A stretch of 64,000 bases of DNA from Macrostomum hystrix (GCA_950097015.1 CATNEN010000038.1:12394001-12458000), one strand, 5' to 3'. Shown: positions 21,398 through 32,831, counted from the first letter of the stretch. The notes: generated by a model not told the origin, from the letters alone. Numbers and translations are program-made.

Positions 21398-21417
21398 CTC
21401 CCGAGAGGTCAGCGTAA
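17948..21417 (+). CDS. Class A G-protein-coupled receptor, neuropeptide Y/F receptor-like
   Basis: Plasma-membrane receptor, probably for a neuropeptide of the NPY/NPF group. Exons 17948-18457 and 20656-21417 join exactly within the DRF motif and give 423 residues. The N terminus has glycosylation sites (NLT, NET). TM1 includes GNGLVIV (Asn78), TM2 LALSDF (Asp114), and TM3 begins after Cys143 and ends DRFR (167-170). TM4 has Trp199 and ECL2 has Cys242, the disulfide partner. TM5 has Pro270, TM6 has AWLPL (Pro334) and TM7 has NPLLY (379-383). The tail ends in about 20 glutamines and SPERSA. Phe in place of Tyr in the DRY motif is a small oddity. The reading-frame opening at 17900 begins with TTG, so the ATG at 17948 was chosen. 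The ligand is inferred from general likeness only. Confidence 0.9.
18488..18785 (-). mobile_element. SINE family A copy in receptor intron
   Basis: Reverse-orientation copy with tail GATTGCAGGAGGACTGCGGG, body TCTGCCCTGACTTTCTCATC and a tRNA-like head (GCGGAATCGAGCTTAGGGACC ... TTAACCGCTCGGCCACT). It lies in the intron directly after receptor exon 1. Confidence 0.85.
19603..19890 (-). mobile_element. SINE family A copy in receptor intron
   Basis: The second reverse-orientation copy in the same intron, with head GCGGAATCGAGCTCACGGACC ... TAACCGCTCTGCCACCCC. It differs from the copy at 18488 by scattered substitutions, so the two are independent insertions and not a recent duplication. Confidence 0.85.
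21340..21397. repeat. CAG/CAA repeat encoding polyglutamine
   Basis: A run of CAG codons with a few CAA near its start, encoding about 20 glutamines in the cytoplasmic tail of the receptor. Such a pure CAG tract is expected to vary in length between individuals. Confidence 0.95.
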
Positions 21418-21439
21418 TATTAATATCCATCTTATTTTG

Positions 21440-21592
21440 CGAAGCACTAACATAAGCACAAATACAAAACACAAAAGTGCTCATACCGTACAGAAGCACA
21501 CAACTCACACGGGCTGTACATCTTACTCAATGTGTACAATTGCATGAAAAGTCCACGAGCCTTCTCTCCGCGGCTGGCCCTAAGTGAAATTG
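21440..21592 (-). mobile_element. SINE family A fragment
   Basis: Partial reverse copy (CACACAACTCACACGGGCTGTACATC, CCTTCTCTCCGCGGCT) just beyond the receptor stop codon, so it may be transcribed in its 3' untranslated region. A candidate AATAAA lies at 21622-21627. Confidence 0.65.
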
Positions 21593-21859
21593 CAGAAAGA
21601 TTCGACTAAAACTTTATTAGTAATAAACTATGAGTAATTGTGTTGCTTCCTATCTTGGTAACCGTATCAATTAAGGACTGCTGCAGTAATCCTACTAGCT
21701 GGCTATAAATAGCTAACTACTTGGCAATTAAACTAGCCATTTAGGTCATAGAACCATAGAGCTAGCCTCTTACTATTTCGCATCCTCAGAGGTCCTGCAG
21801 GGGCCACTGGATTAAGCACTGCTCGAACTCAACAACCAGTTCAGCCGCCGTCGCCGCAC

Positions 21860-22126
21860 TCACGTCCTACAATCTGCTGTTCCGTGACCCAATCCAACGG
21901 CTTCCGTAGTACAGGTGCCACACGAGGGGCGAGGGGCTATTTTCAACGACGGTCAACTCTACGGAGCCGTTCTGACGAAGTATTCATCGAGGATGAAGAG
22001 CATGACGACGGAGTAGTTGAGACTGCTGCAATAAACATGCTGCCGCTGAGGAAGTCATCGCTTCACCTCGCCTGGTACCATCCAGACGTCACACTGTGGA
22101 TAGATGATGATTATGACGAATGCTGA
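21860..22126 (+). other. Coding-like island, not identified
   Basis: A GC-richer stretch in AT-rich surroundings. The plus frame from about 21884 to the stop at 22126 would encode some 80 residues, rich in Asp/Glu toward the end (FIEDEEHDDGVVE, WIDDDYDEC). It has no ATG near its start. A short minus frame at about 21870-21790 also looks exon-like. Neither matches a family I know. It could be a terminal exon or a gene relic. Confidence 0.2.
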
Positions 22127-22394
22127 CACATTTAATTTTCGACCAAGTCAATTATTTGCTTTGAAAGAACATGCATGTATACGAGGGTAATATACCAAAG
22201 CAATCTCAAGGTCGTACATTAAATTTTCATGCACTTTTCTTTCCAAATAAGTCTGATGATGCACCTATAGGAGGGCAGAACTCATCGTCATGATCACTAA
22301 ATGTTGATTTTAAGATTTCTCTTTGTCCCAATCGAACCACCTTACCTAAGTAACTAAGAACAATGTTTTAATATTTACAATATTTAATAAGCGC

Positions 22395-22800
22395 GCCATC
22401 TTTTAGCGTAAGTGGTTATAGAACTTCGAGACTCGCCGACTTAATTACGTCGGCCGGTTCGATTCCCGACTCTTCCCTAAGAATTTTTTGTCGTTTAACA
22501 AAACTCTTAAATCTGCATTGCATTTAGTTCTAACATAACTCATAAATTGATACCAGCATCGATCAGTAGAGGTAATTAGGGGAGCGGCGGCCCCCAAGTC
22601 TAGATGTTTACTCCCACAATCCTAAAATCGTTCGAAATAATTAACAACAATTATATCAATAAGCAAACATTAACGTCAACACAAAAAAGGCAACAACAAA
22701 AAATATGCTCAAATTTACACAGCCGTCAGATGCACCGCGCAATAGCTGCGGCAGTGGTGTCGGCAATAGCCGCACATCTGATCCGATTGCTTCGGGAATA
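22395..22800 (+). mobile_element. SINE family B copy
   Basis: A tRNA-like head (TAAGTGGTTATAG, GGTTCGATTCCCGAC) is followed by TTGATACCAGCATCGATCAG and the tail block CACAGCCGTCAGATGCACCG ... AATAGCTGCGGC, matching the family B copies at 6325 and 36108. It has an insertion or divergence in the middle. Confidence 0.65.
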
Positions 22801-23990
22801 TTAGCATTTCCTTGTCTATTTCGATTAGGGATTTTCAAAACTAGGATAACTTTGAAAAAAATTGCAAAACGTATTATCATCATCCATAGTTTTCATTAGA
22901 GCTTGCTGTAATTTTCACATTTTGTGGGGTTGTTTAAAAACGTGTGAAATTCGTTGTTACAGAGTTAAAACAAACTATGATAACTAAACTCGCTTGTTTT
23001 TGGCAAAATGGATATTCTGCTAAAAAAAATATTTTTTTACTGTTTTATTTGCTTCGTATTAAGAACAAAAATTAAAAATATATTTCTTACCTTAAATATG
23101 TCATGTAGTTAAGAAGATTCGTTTTCTAAAAAGTTGAAATGTTTTCAACCAACGTATAATTCAATATGATCATTCGTAAAATAATTTATTGGTCTAACAA
23201 AAGCTGCTGGTTGCGGCTACGAAATTCTTTATGTTTGTCATTTATAGAACAAAAAATTGTATTTATCTATATAAACAATTTTATTAGATGCAAAGTTCAG
23301 TTTTCTAATTTGTGAAATAATAACCACAAGTAACAAAATTTGCTATATTAGTACACCTGCAATGTGATTGAAAAATAGACAGTTTTTTAGAAGTCCTGTA
23401 TTGCTGTTTAAAACAACCGATTTTTATTATAAACTCCGATCTAAATTCACGCTTATGTCTTTCTAGTATTTTAGATCTATTTTTATTTACAATTAGATAA
23501 AAAAGTGTTACAATTAGATTAATAGCTGTATTTCGAGGAAGAAAATAGTTGCACATGCTTGTCAAATGTCAAAGCTAGCGTGTCATGTTTATGTTTAAAC
23601 TAGTTGAAGCTAATTTGGCTCCAAAACGGATTAATACTTTAATTTACTAAAGAATCTGAAGAAAACTTATGATAGTTTTTCTTTTTCTTGTTTATTTATT
23701 GTAATTATTGTATAGTCAGTATAGATGATATAAAAACAAGAAATATGTTTTACCTAGTTTTGTTTCCGAAACCACCATAGAAACCAAATATATATTATAT
23801 ATTTGACTTTCCGCATAAAAATTTCCAGAAAATGTTTGCTATAGAACTGAAACTTGTCCCTAGGTCTTTATAATGCAATTAAAACTACAAAGTACTAAAA
23901 ATTCTTATGAAATTTTTTAAAGAGACTTATTTACCATGGATGTAAGCTTCAACCTTCACAGTTATCAAACTTTTGTCCAAACCCATCACC
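22800..23990. other. AT-rich spacer, no gene seen
   Basis: About 1.2 kb of very AT-rich sequence upstream of CFAP100. No frame with family likeness and no tandem repeat are seen. The CFAP100 promoter should lie at its right end, but no clear TATA element is visible. Confidence 0.5.
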
Positions 23991-23999
23991 AGCGATAAC

Positions 24000-26900
24000 A
24001 TGTCGGCAGCATCGCATCGATCCAATCCAGCAGACGACGCAGCGTCTGGCATCTCAGAAGCTGCAAAATCCGGGGCCGGCGGAGCTACAGCAGCCCGGAC
24101 AGCGTCCAGACAGTCGCACGGCAGCGGCGGTGGGGGTGGGGCTGGCAGCCGCGTGAATTTTCCATCCTCTGTCCGATCTGACGCCGGCAGCGGGCGTCAG
24201 CAGCGCGCCGGAGCCGCTGCAGCAGCGGAGGAGCCTGCTGGCAAACCGTTTCGCATGCCGCCTGACAACGACATTTTCGCGCTGCGTGACCAGGAGCGAC
24301 GCCGCAAGAAGCAGGAGCGGGAGCGCCAGAAGGGCCTCCGCGTGCACGAGAAGGTGCCAAAGAAGTCGTCAATCTCCTTCAGGCAGGCGGCCCTGCTGGA
24401 TGCCGGAGCTGGTAGTAGCGAGCGGTCGCTGGTATCAGCGGAAGATCCGAGCCACACAATGGCCGTCACTCGGGGTGAGCTGGCAATGAAAGTTTTTTCG
24501 GCCTTTTGTTCCCATTGTTTTATTCCCAAACGAATTGCTTCAGCTCTTTAATTTTGTGCTGGTTAACTATCGCCAAAAATTGCAGCAATATCTTGAAACA
24601 ATTCGGCATCCATAACTCGCTTTTCAGTGCCCGTAGTGCTCAACAAGTGTAAGCAGGTGGACTTATTTCATAAGAAATAACTCACAAGAAACATTATTTA
24701 CTTTCACAATTAAAGATGACTTTGTTTACGCCTCAACAACATTTTTAATTCGTAAAATTCACTTCCGATTAAGGTTCATGATTCAAGCCAAAGAATAAAT
24801 ACTGGTTTATGTCCTTTTACGAGTCTCCCTATTCACACGCGTGTCGAAAATGCGTGCACTGCACTGTTAGTCGCAGCGTTCTTAACAAATTTCAAAACCA
24901 CGCACCCCGCAGACCGGCAGATCGAGAGCGAGGCCCTGTCAGACTACATCGGCAAGAAGCGGGAGATGTTCCTGCTGTCCTACTCACTCGGTGTGAAACG
25001 GGACGAGATGCGCAAACTGGAGGAGGTGGCCGCGGCTGAGGAGAAGAAGCTAGAACTGGCTGAGCAGTACCTAGAGGAGGACGCCTCCATGTTCGACGAA
25101 TTCCTCAAGGAGAATAACAAGAACTCAGCTGAGGCGATTCGCATGTGAGTTGGGGCTTTCCAGGAGTTCCTGAGGTCGGTCGTGTGTTTTCATGAACCAA
25201 AAACCCAATCAGAACTTTCAAAACGCTTTTATATTTGCCATTTTCATTCAACTCAATTTTTAATGCTTGGATTGCCGCATTCCAGTTCCGATGACGCTAA
25301 TGAAAACATTCCATATCAAATAAAACGTTAGTTCTTCGAAACTGTTTCAGAGCCGACGAAGAGGCCAAGGCGAAGCTGCAGAAGGTGAACGAAATCAAGC
25401 GACTCAACGCCCAGCTGACCCAGATGAAGTCTGAGATTGCCAAATTCGAGGAGCAACTGCGCGAGTACCTGGCCTACAAGGAGTTCCTGGAGCGCCTCAT
25501 GCCCGAGGAAGAGCGCGAACGCCGGCGCGCCCATAAGGAGGCAAAGGCGGCTGCCAAGGCGGCTGCAGCGGCCGCGTCGGCAACTGCGGCCACGGACCGC
25601 GAGAAGACCGACATGAGTCGCGTCAGCAGGCCCAGCCGAGCCGGCGGCCGCGTCTCCATCAAGGAGTCCGGCGCTGGCGCCAGTTCGCAGCAGAAGGAGA
25701 AAACTAGCACGTCATTGAAGTGAGTGAAGACATTTTCAGGAGAGAGCGGAATGCATTTTTTAGATTTTTAATTAACAGTTTTTTTATTTATACACAAGTA
25801 GTCCCAGGTTACTGACTTATCACTTAATTAGATTTTCATTAGCTAACTACCTGCACGCACCCCTAGCTGCTCGCTTCTCACTTATCTTCAATTAAATGTA
25901 ACAATATTTAATTATCATATTAAAATATATATCATGTTTCCTCAGTGCCAGCATGTCGCAGGCTTTAAAGACTCGAACTCTATCAAGCAATTTGGAGAAA
26001 TTAATAAGGAAATTTATAGCATAGACACGTTAGACATCATCCGCAATCATTCCAAAGGAGCACGGGATCTTCGACACCTTTCATTCGAGCGCACTCGACG
26101 CCATCGATTGTTGATGGCGGCGGGAATAACGGCGGCATCCTCGCCACTCTGGGCGCCCTCAGCGCTGTCAGAAAACTCCGGCGCCGCGCCGCAGATCGAA
26201 GGCGGCTGTAAACAGTTTTTGTGCAGCCTAGTGTGATATTTGCAGCCTTTTGTCTTTGGCCGTGTACTTTAGCAACTTTGCTTTCGATTAGCAGTAGAAG
26301 GACCACGGGTGTATTTCAAATACCCACTTCAAAAAAGTTAAAATTAACACTTTAATCAATCCAAAATAGTAAAAAGTGTTAGCCTACATGATTACATGAT
26401 GAAACTTGGTGAGCAGAAAGATTGTGCCTATTTTGGTAGTTTTGCCGCCAGACACCCGACGAGAATCGTTGAATATCTTGAAGATGCCGATGTGTTGTGA
26501 TTCTAAAAGTTGTTTCATCAGACAGAGCGGAAATATTTAGCCGCCTTTGCTAAAATGTTCCTGCTGTCATATCTTATTTTTTAGGAGATTCAGAAAAAGA
26601 CAAATATGGGTGTTTGAAATACCCGTGGTCTATCTACCGTTAAAAAGCGCGACTATCTTCTCTGGTGCGTCGGTATTGTCCCTCTGTCCTCAGTGTTCAT
26701 TGTATTATTATTGACCAGAAAAAATGTAGTTAACTTATTTAAAGTGACTCAATTTAATTATTTTATGGCGTGCGTTTTGTTCACAATTTATGTTCGCGAG
26801 CCCATGTGTAAAAGTATCTATTCGACATAAAATGAAGCTATTTTCTTTGAAATCTAGCCTAAGCTTTTGAAAAAAACTTTTGTTTAAACTGTAGCCTTAG

Positions 26901-29900
26901 AAAGCAGAAGCTGAATTTTGTTGATACTCATACTCAAGAGCTCGTAGCTTCGATCGTTTGATTTTTATTTTGACGCCTTTCAAATTGGGACTGCAAAACA
27001 GCAGAAATATTCTCTCATCTCAAATTACCTCGATGCAGGGCAGCCGACGAGGATGAGAACAGCCGCGCAGCTTTGGAACGATTCCTGGCCGATGTGGAAA
27101 GCGACGACGAAGAGGTGAGAACCTACTTATAGTAGCAAGTTTTGGGTAGAATCGATCTACCAGACAGCGAGGATGCAACTGGGCTCACAGCTAGGTTGTG
27201 CCTGACCCTCAGACAGAGAGGATGCAATTCTTCCCATTTCGCTGACTCGGACTGAGCACACACGCACACTGATACTGTACACAGGCACACACTCACACAG
27301 GTGTATACATCTGCCCTGACTTTCTCATCGTCAGGCAGTGTACACTTTTACTGGCCCTCAAGGGCGTAAATTGCACGACAAGCCTCCAAGCCTTCTCTCC
27401 GCGGCTTCGCCCCCAAAAGTGTGGCTTTGCCGTTATATCGAGCTCAGGGATCTTGGTGAGAGAGGCAAACGCATTAGACCGCCAGCTCACTCCCGCACTA
27501 AAGCCATTTTTTATTTATTGGCACTAAAATTTCTGCACAAGTTGTCCTTACTCATTGTTTTATTGACGCTGTGGGTCATAGGTCATGGGCTCCTAATCCA
27601 CCAGATGCCCATTCTCAATCGTCCGCAGGATCTCGAGCTCTACTTCACGAAGCCGCAGGAGCTACTGCAGATCTTCACAGAGCTGGAGGAGTCCAACCTG
27701 AACCTGATCCAGAACTGCCAGGAGTCTGAGGAGACCCTCGAGGAGCTGCGCCAGTCCAACCAGATCCTCAGCCGCCGAATGGACCGCGAGACGCGCACCC
27801 TTAACGAACAGATCGAGAAGCTTAACAAGTCCATCGAGCGAGAGGAGTCCAAGGCGCGGGAGCTAGAGATCAAGTGCAAGTGAGTACTGCGACAGTCGAT
27901 CGCGTGTCAGCCATTTTTCTTTGATTAAAAGCTTGTTGTGTGTACAAATAATAAGCTAGGTCTCTACCTTTTCGAAAGTGACCAGCTGCGAAGCTTTCGA
28001 CGATGTGTGTTTATGAGTTGGGTCAGAGGAATGGACAAAATTGCCTCTCGCTGGCTGCGGGTCGACTGTCGCAAATGATGTACTTGTACCTGTTTTATTT
28101 GTTTTTCTATCATTTACACAAGTAAATATTTTGTCAAACAAAAATAGTCTCTATAAGTGAGAGAGCGTGGAAGTCTGGAGCAGCACAGAATTATTTGTCA
28201 CTCGGTTTTCAGACTGTTCTCATTCGGCAAGCTGGATGCCGAGGAGCAGGAGAAGATGCTGCAGAGCCTTAACACCAAGGTGGAAGAGGTCTACAGAGCC
28301 TGCTTCGGCGACAACGAGGCGAGCATCAGGTAGGCTCTTTTCGAGCTTATTTTATCGCTTTTAAAAAGTAAAAAATGATGCTTTTGAATTTTTTGTTAGA
28401 CTTAGTTTGAAAGTCGATCTTTGCATTCACGTTTTAATTTTATTATACGGAGTTTTAAGAAACGTCTGTTTAAACTGATGCTTTTTTAACATATAGCCCG
28501 CGTTAAATTAATTTTTGGTTTCGTTTACCATCCGCGTTTGTTTTATATAGTTTGTTATATTTGATATAAAATTGTTTCCTTTAATAGATGCTTTGTTTGA
28601 TTTATTCGACTCGTCTTTTGGAAATACAGTGCACGGCTTGAAAGTGCAACAGCGCCCATGACCAAAAGTGTTTATGGCGTTGTTGCATCCGCAAGCCGTA
28701 CTGCTATCATATAGTCATATTGACTAGCCAACAGTGAGGCTTTTCCATAGACAGAAGCATTATTGCACCCTGACTGTCGACTGTCTATGGTAAATCTCCA
28801 ATTTTTGGTTCATTTGTTGGCTAGACTATGTGACAATGTCGCTTTCTGAACGCTTGAAAAACACCAGACCACAAACACCGATAGACAAAGCGTTGTCTAG
28901 AGCAAATCTCGACCAAATGCAATGCTCGTACTTTCTTTACTTGATATAGCGACGATGCAAGCAATGGCAATGCTCCCCCAGTTCGTCAGGATGGACAGAG
29001 GATGATCAATCCGTTGGAGTAAGTTCATCGATGAACGATGAAACAATCAACCGCGCTATGTACAACTGTTCCGAGCTGTCACATTTTTTGTGCATGCGCA
29101 CTTTTTTCGATGCACTTTTTGGTGATTTTCAAAATCAAGGAAGTCCAGTGTTAATAAGTTAAAAAGTATAAAAGTTAATTACTGATTTTTAGCTACTGAT
29201 CCATAATATTATTCCATTGTGGTGCAAAATTTCACGGAATGGAATTCAAACAGTAATTCAACAAGGCCTAGCTTTGGGTTGAATCTTTGGGCTTTATGTG
29301 TTAGTCTTCACTACAGAAAGCCTATGTTGGAACCTAGATTTTTTTCTCATAGACTTAAGTCCCTGAGCGCGTAACCGCTGTGAGGCCACAGTTATATGGG
29401 GCTCAGGCGAGGAGAGAAGGCTTGTGGGCTTGTCGGATAATTTTCGCCCTCTAGCGCAGTGCGAGTGTACAGTGCTTCACCTTTGTGTGTGTGTGTGTAC
29501 GGTACGAGCGTATCTCTGTGCATGTTTTTGCTCGGCGGTTCGCGAAATGCGCATCATGCAAATCATTGATCAGTGATTAGAGTTTGGTGGATACGATTTC
29601 AACACACTCAAGCATGACGGGTGTCCGCTTTAACCAATCAAAGTTTTGAAGCGCAATTTGAGCTATGAATCAAAGTAGTCGAGGGTAATATCAATTCGGG
29701 GGTTTTATTTGATGTCATTTCGTCAGGACTTAATAGCACTTTGATCTGTCGCAGCTGCTTTCCACCCCCAAAGGGGGGTTGAATTGCTAGTCCTAGTTAC
29801 TATAAATCAGGCATTATATTGTTTTTGCTTTTCCTTTTCGTCAAGCACATCTCCCACACATCACTGCACATCTACTTAGAGTCTTGAGAGTCAACAGAAG

Positions 29901-30890
29901 GTTTTTATTTTTGTTGTACTTTAGTTCGAGCTGTTCTCACAATTCCAAATATCAGATATGTGATACCAGCTGGCATGTAGTTTAGACTACTGTTGATCGT
30001 ATAGGCATTAAAGCTATCAATGCATTTTTTGACTTTTTGTGTTCCTTTCTGCCAATTCTGTCCAGAAAATTACAAAATTTTGATATGATTGGAATTTCAG
30101 TACGCTGCAGATGCTGACGGACATAGAGAACCGGATCGAGTATCTGTTCCAGACCTTGGAGCTTCTGCCTCCAGAGCTTGTGGATGCTGCGCAAAAGGTA
30201 AGACACATTTTTATTTGCCTTCAAATGAAACTGAAAGAATTGTGAAAGAAGGCTTTTGGTATAGCCCTAGACAAAATCACGGAGACTTAACAATAGGTCT
30301 ATGTAAATTTGATATAGTTCTACTAATTTTCAGTAGTGTTTTGTTGGTTCAGTTTCAAGAGCTTGGTTTAAGACCAAATAAACTGATAGAAATGAAACAA
30401 CCCAGTTGAGTCAGCTGTCGCGCAACAACGCTTCCAAAGGACCAAAGGGGCCGTCGCATAGTTAGTGCTGGTACTTAAAGGTAAAGCGTCTACTTTAAGA
30501 AAAAAAACTTGTTCAATTGGGCTGAAAATCGAACTTACGACCTCATGGTTCAGAATTATGACAGCAGCTTTAGTCCTCTTGGTAAAAAGCTATACCTTGC
30601 AACTAAGCCTTAGTTTGAGAAACAATCATTGCATCCTCGACCCGTCACAATTTCAGTCCAAAGACAAGGAGCGCCGTCTGAAGGCCCGCGAGGACAAAAA
30701 GGAGCAGGAGCGACTGCGCCAGGAGGAGCGGGTCCGTCGCGCCCTGGAACGGGCCAAGGAGCCGCCGAAGAAGTACGAGGGCCGCCGAGTGATGGCACGC
30801 AGCAACCCGCCGGCGGTGCGCAAGAAGGACGACGGCGAGAATGAGAGGCTCAACCGAGAGGAGGAGGAGATGCAGTACTTTTTCACCTGA
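24000..30890 (+). CDS. CFAP100: Cilia- and flagella-associated protein 100
   Basis: Axonemal coiled-coil protein of the modifier-of-inner-arms complex, which anchors and regulates inner-arm dynein f in motile cilia. Eight exons close in frame: 24000-24474, 24913-25144, 25351-25719, 27039-27114, 27605-27879, 28213-28329, 30101-30197 and 30657-30890, giving 624 residues (human CFAP100 is of similar length). Diagnostic segments are PFRMPPDNDIFALRDQE, KKREMFLLSYSLGVKRDEM (start of the DUF4200-type coiled coil), ELYFTKPQELLQIFTELEE and STLQMLTDIENRIEYL. The C terminus is highly charged and ends EEEEMQYFFT. The N-terminal ~90 residues are low-complexity Ser/Ala/Gly. The ATG at 24000 is chosen because the frame upstream opens only with TTG. 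Introns carry family A SINEs, a MITE-like element and two hairpins. Confidence 0.92.
26040..26218 (+). other. Coding-like GC-rich island in CFAP100 intron 3
   Basis: A GC-rich block in an AT-rich intron. One plus frame reads through VDGGGNNGGILATLGALSAV and an arginine-rich end to a TAA near 26210. It is not needed for CFAP100, whose exons 3 and 4 join in frame without it. It could be an alternative exon or a relic; no family is recognised. Confidence 0.15.
26301..26630. mobile_element. MITE-like element with terminal inverted repeats
   Basis: The left end GACCACGGGTGTATTTCAAA (26301-26325) is repeated inverted at the right end (26606-26630, reverse complement GACCACGGGTATTTCAAACA). The 330-bp interior has no frame. 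A target-site duplication is not obvious. It lies in CFAP100 intron 3. Confidence 0.65.
27165..27495 (-). mobile_element. SINE family A copy in CFAP100 intron 4
   Basis: Reverse copy with GGTGTATACATCTGCCCTGA, CTTTCTCATCGTCAGGCAG, AAGCCTTCTCTCCGCGGCT and the tRNA-like head at 27420-27490. The head is followed within 110 bases by the CFAP100 exon 5 acceptor. Confidence 0.8.
28018..28085 (+). mobile_element. SINE family A tail fragment
   Basis: GGGTCAGAGGAATGGACAAA, then ATTGCCTCTCGCTGGCTGCG and a GCAAATGATG block, matches the 3' third of family A. It lies in CFAP100 intron 5. Confidence 0.6.
28634..28835. repeat. Two adjacent inverted repeats (hairpins)
   Basis: The first hairpin pairs 28634-28659 (CGGCTTGAAAGTGCAACAGC...) with 28674-28699 (...GTTGTTGCATCCGCAAGCCG), imperfectly. 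The second pairs CTAGCCAACA (28724) with TGTTGGCTAG (28815) and, inside it, CCATAGACAG (28745) with CTGTCTATGG (28781). Both lie in CFAP100 intron 6. They look like a foldback transposon or a structured transcript. Confidence 0.6.
29357..29505 (+). mobile_element. SINE family A 5' fragment
   Basis: CCCTGAGCGCGTAACCGCTG, GGCGAGGAGAGAAGGCTTGT and GCAGTGCGAGTGTACAGTGC match a diverged head and body of family A. The copy lacks the 3' tail. It lies in CFAP100 intron 6. Confidence 0.6.
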
Positions 30891-31356
30891 GCCTAGTCTG
30901 CTCGGCGAATTGTTGGCTGGTGATGACGTCAGCGCTTCAGATAGCTTGCAGTGGGCTTTGTTGCTGACCAAGTACAGGAGAGTTGAACTTAGGAGCTAGC
31001 AGTTCTCACAGTATGAGACTCTGGAGGGTCTTATTTCAACTCTACTCATTTGTAAGGCCTTCAAGAAACATGCTCTGTGCCTTAGCTTTATGTCATTTGC
31101 CTGAATGTGATCAGTATACCTACCTATCTGTTTATAAAATGCTAATTTTGTTTTGTACTGATGCTCGAGTTTTTTTGAGTTTCACCCATTCGATGCTTCT
31201 GGTTAGCAATGATTTTTTTAACTGAAATATAACACTAGCTGGAAAGTTGTCGAGATAAATATTGAGAATTTTTCATTGAAATTATTTAAAAACAAAACCG
31301 GAGTTACAGTTCCTAGAATTCGTTCTCGGCTATCAAGGGCAGCTAACTTATTAAAG

Positions 31357-31628
31357 CAGGAGGGCTGCGGGCAATGGCGCATCATTTTGTGACACTAGAC
31401 CCGCAGCCAGCGAGGAGGCAGCTTTTGGCTATTTGGCTGACTCCTGAGTACACACGCACACAGATACCGCAAGCAGGCAAATGCTCACAGAGGTATATAC
31501 ACATCTGCTCTGACTTTCTCATCGTCAGGCAGTGTACGCTCGCCCCAAATGAATATGGCCCCGCCACTAAATCGAGCTCAGCCTTGGTGCGAGAGGCAAC
31601 CGCGTTAGACCGCTCTGCTACTCCCCCC
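31357..31628 (-). mobile_element. SINE family A copy
   Basis: Reverse copy that begins GCAGGAGGGCTGCGGGCAAT and ends in the tRNA-like head TTAGACCGCTCTGCTACTCC. It lacks the middle GCAGCCGCGG segment. It lies between CFAP100 and the secreted-protein pair. Confidence 0.8.
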
Positions 31629-32056
31629 CACCTTGGCAGCTAACTTCATTTTCACTTTCGGTACCACTGAAATGCCTCTATAGCTACATGGATTGTGATC
31701 TGTTTACAGTCGGCATAAAAGGCTTGAGATATCGCTGACACCAAACCCATGCTTCAAGCTCAAGAACACAATTTTTCCTCTGGATTGGGACTTAGAGAAC
31801 GACAGATCGAACTCCAGACCTCTCTGTCTTAAACTTAAAGTAACCAGGCTGCATAGATTGGTTGACTTAAAGATATGTGAATCAAAAAATATCTCAAGAC
31901 TTACAAGTTTCTAAAAAAATTTAAGGGCACTTGTTTATTTGTGGGCATCAACAGCCAAACTTCAAAACGGTGCAGTGTAGGTTAGTGTTGCGAGTAAATT
32001 ACTCTCCCGCTGCAAAACAGCAATACTATAGTCTCCATTTATCAACAAATAGTCAG

Positions 32057-32062
32057 TTTATT
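32057..32062 (-). terminator. Candidate polyadenylation signal of the 129-residue secreted protein
   Basis: AATAAA on the minus strand about 80 bases beyond the stop codon at 32142. Confidence 0.45.
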
Positions 32063-32141
32063 ACGCCAGCTTTAATAGTTTAGTCTTGAAGTCAGTGATA
32101 TAAGCTATAAGCACCGAAAGCAAAGGCTGCTGCTCCTTTGA

Positions 32142-32614
32142 TCAGCCGGTCCTCCTGCTCAGCGACTCCTGGCCAGTAGCCAGGCGCTGCAAGGCTTGCT
32201 GAATCTCCACCATGCCGTTGACTTGGGCCTGCATCTCGTTGCCCATGGACTGCAGCACTTTGCCTAGGTGCTTGAGACCATTGCTAGTCGACATGCCCTG
32301 CACCTGGTTGGCCTGGTCGCGCAGATAGCTTAAGTCGGTGCGGAGGGGCCGGAAGCTGGGCGTCCACTTCTCCTGGAGGTCGAGGCTCGACTGTGGAAGG
32401 CACCGATTCGTTATAAGGTCAATGATTGGCGAGTGTAAATACCACTGGAGCAACTCAACCCACATTTACTTACATCGTCAAGTTCTTCATTCACGGCCTC
32501 CAGGTCGCTAGGCTCGGAGTTCAGAATTGAATCTTCGGCGACTTGACTGCCGGCACTGACCGCTCCTAGGAGCAGCAGAAACAGAGCAAGGGACTGGAGC
32601 GGGCTGGCTTGCAT
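32142..32614 (-). CDS. Small secreted protein, paralogue of the divergent neighbour
   Basis: Function unknown. Exons 32614-32474 and 32390-32142 join in phase 0 to give 129 residues. Residues 1-21 are a clear signal peptide (LALFLLLLGAVSA). An acidic stretch follows (NSEPSDLEAVNEELDD) up to the intron. Exon 2 has SSLDLQEKW and then a long amphipathic helix (MVEIQQALQRLATGQE). It is transcribed divergently from the gene at 32832 over a 217-base gap. That gene has the same plan: signal peptide, acidic segment, phase-0 intron, a Q-K-W motif 8-12 residues later, and a similar C-terminal helix. I infer the two are paralogues. It has no cysteine and no known domain. Confidence 0.7.
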
Positions 32615-32831
32615 GCTGTGGCTTAGCGTCTATGGCCGTGACTGCGCAATGAGACTTTGTTCTCATGAAAAAGACGGATTTGCAGCGACACAAGGTGAAA
32701 TAAACTGTTTTGACTGTTAGGCGTAACTCAAATCCAGGACTCGATCAGCTAATAAATAGAGATCACTAAGCCATGGCTCCGCTAAAGTGTTCTCAAACAC
32801 TACCTGATTAGCTTAGAGTCACGAGCCAGCA
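32615..32831. promoter_or_regulatory. Shared divergent promoter region
   Basis: The 217 bases between the two divergent start codons must carry both promoters unless upstream non-coding exons exist. AATAAATAG at about 32752 is a weak TATA-like candidate for the plus gene. No repeated motif common to both sides was found by eye. Confidence 0.4.
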
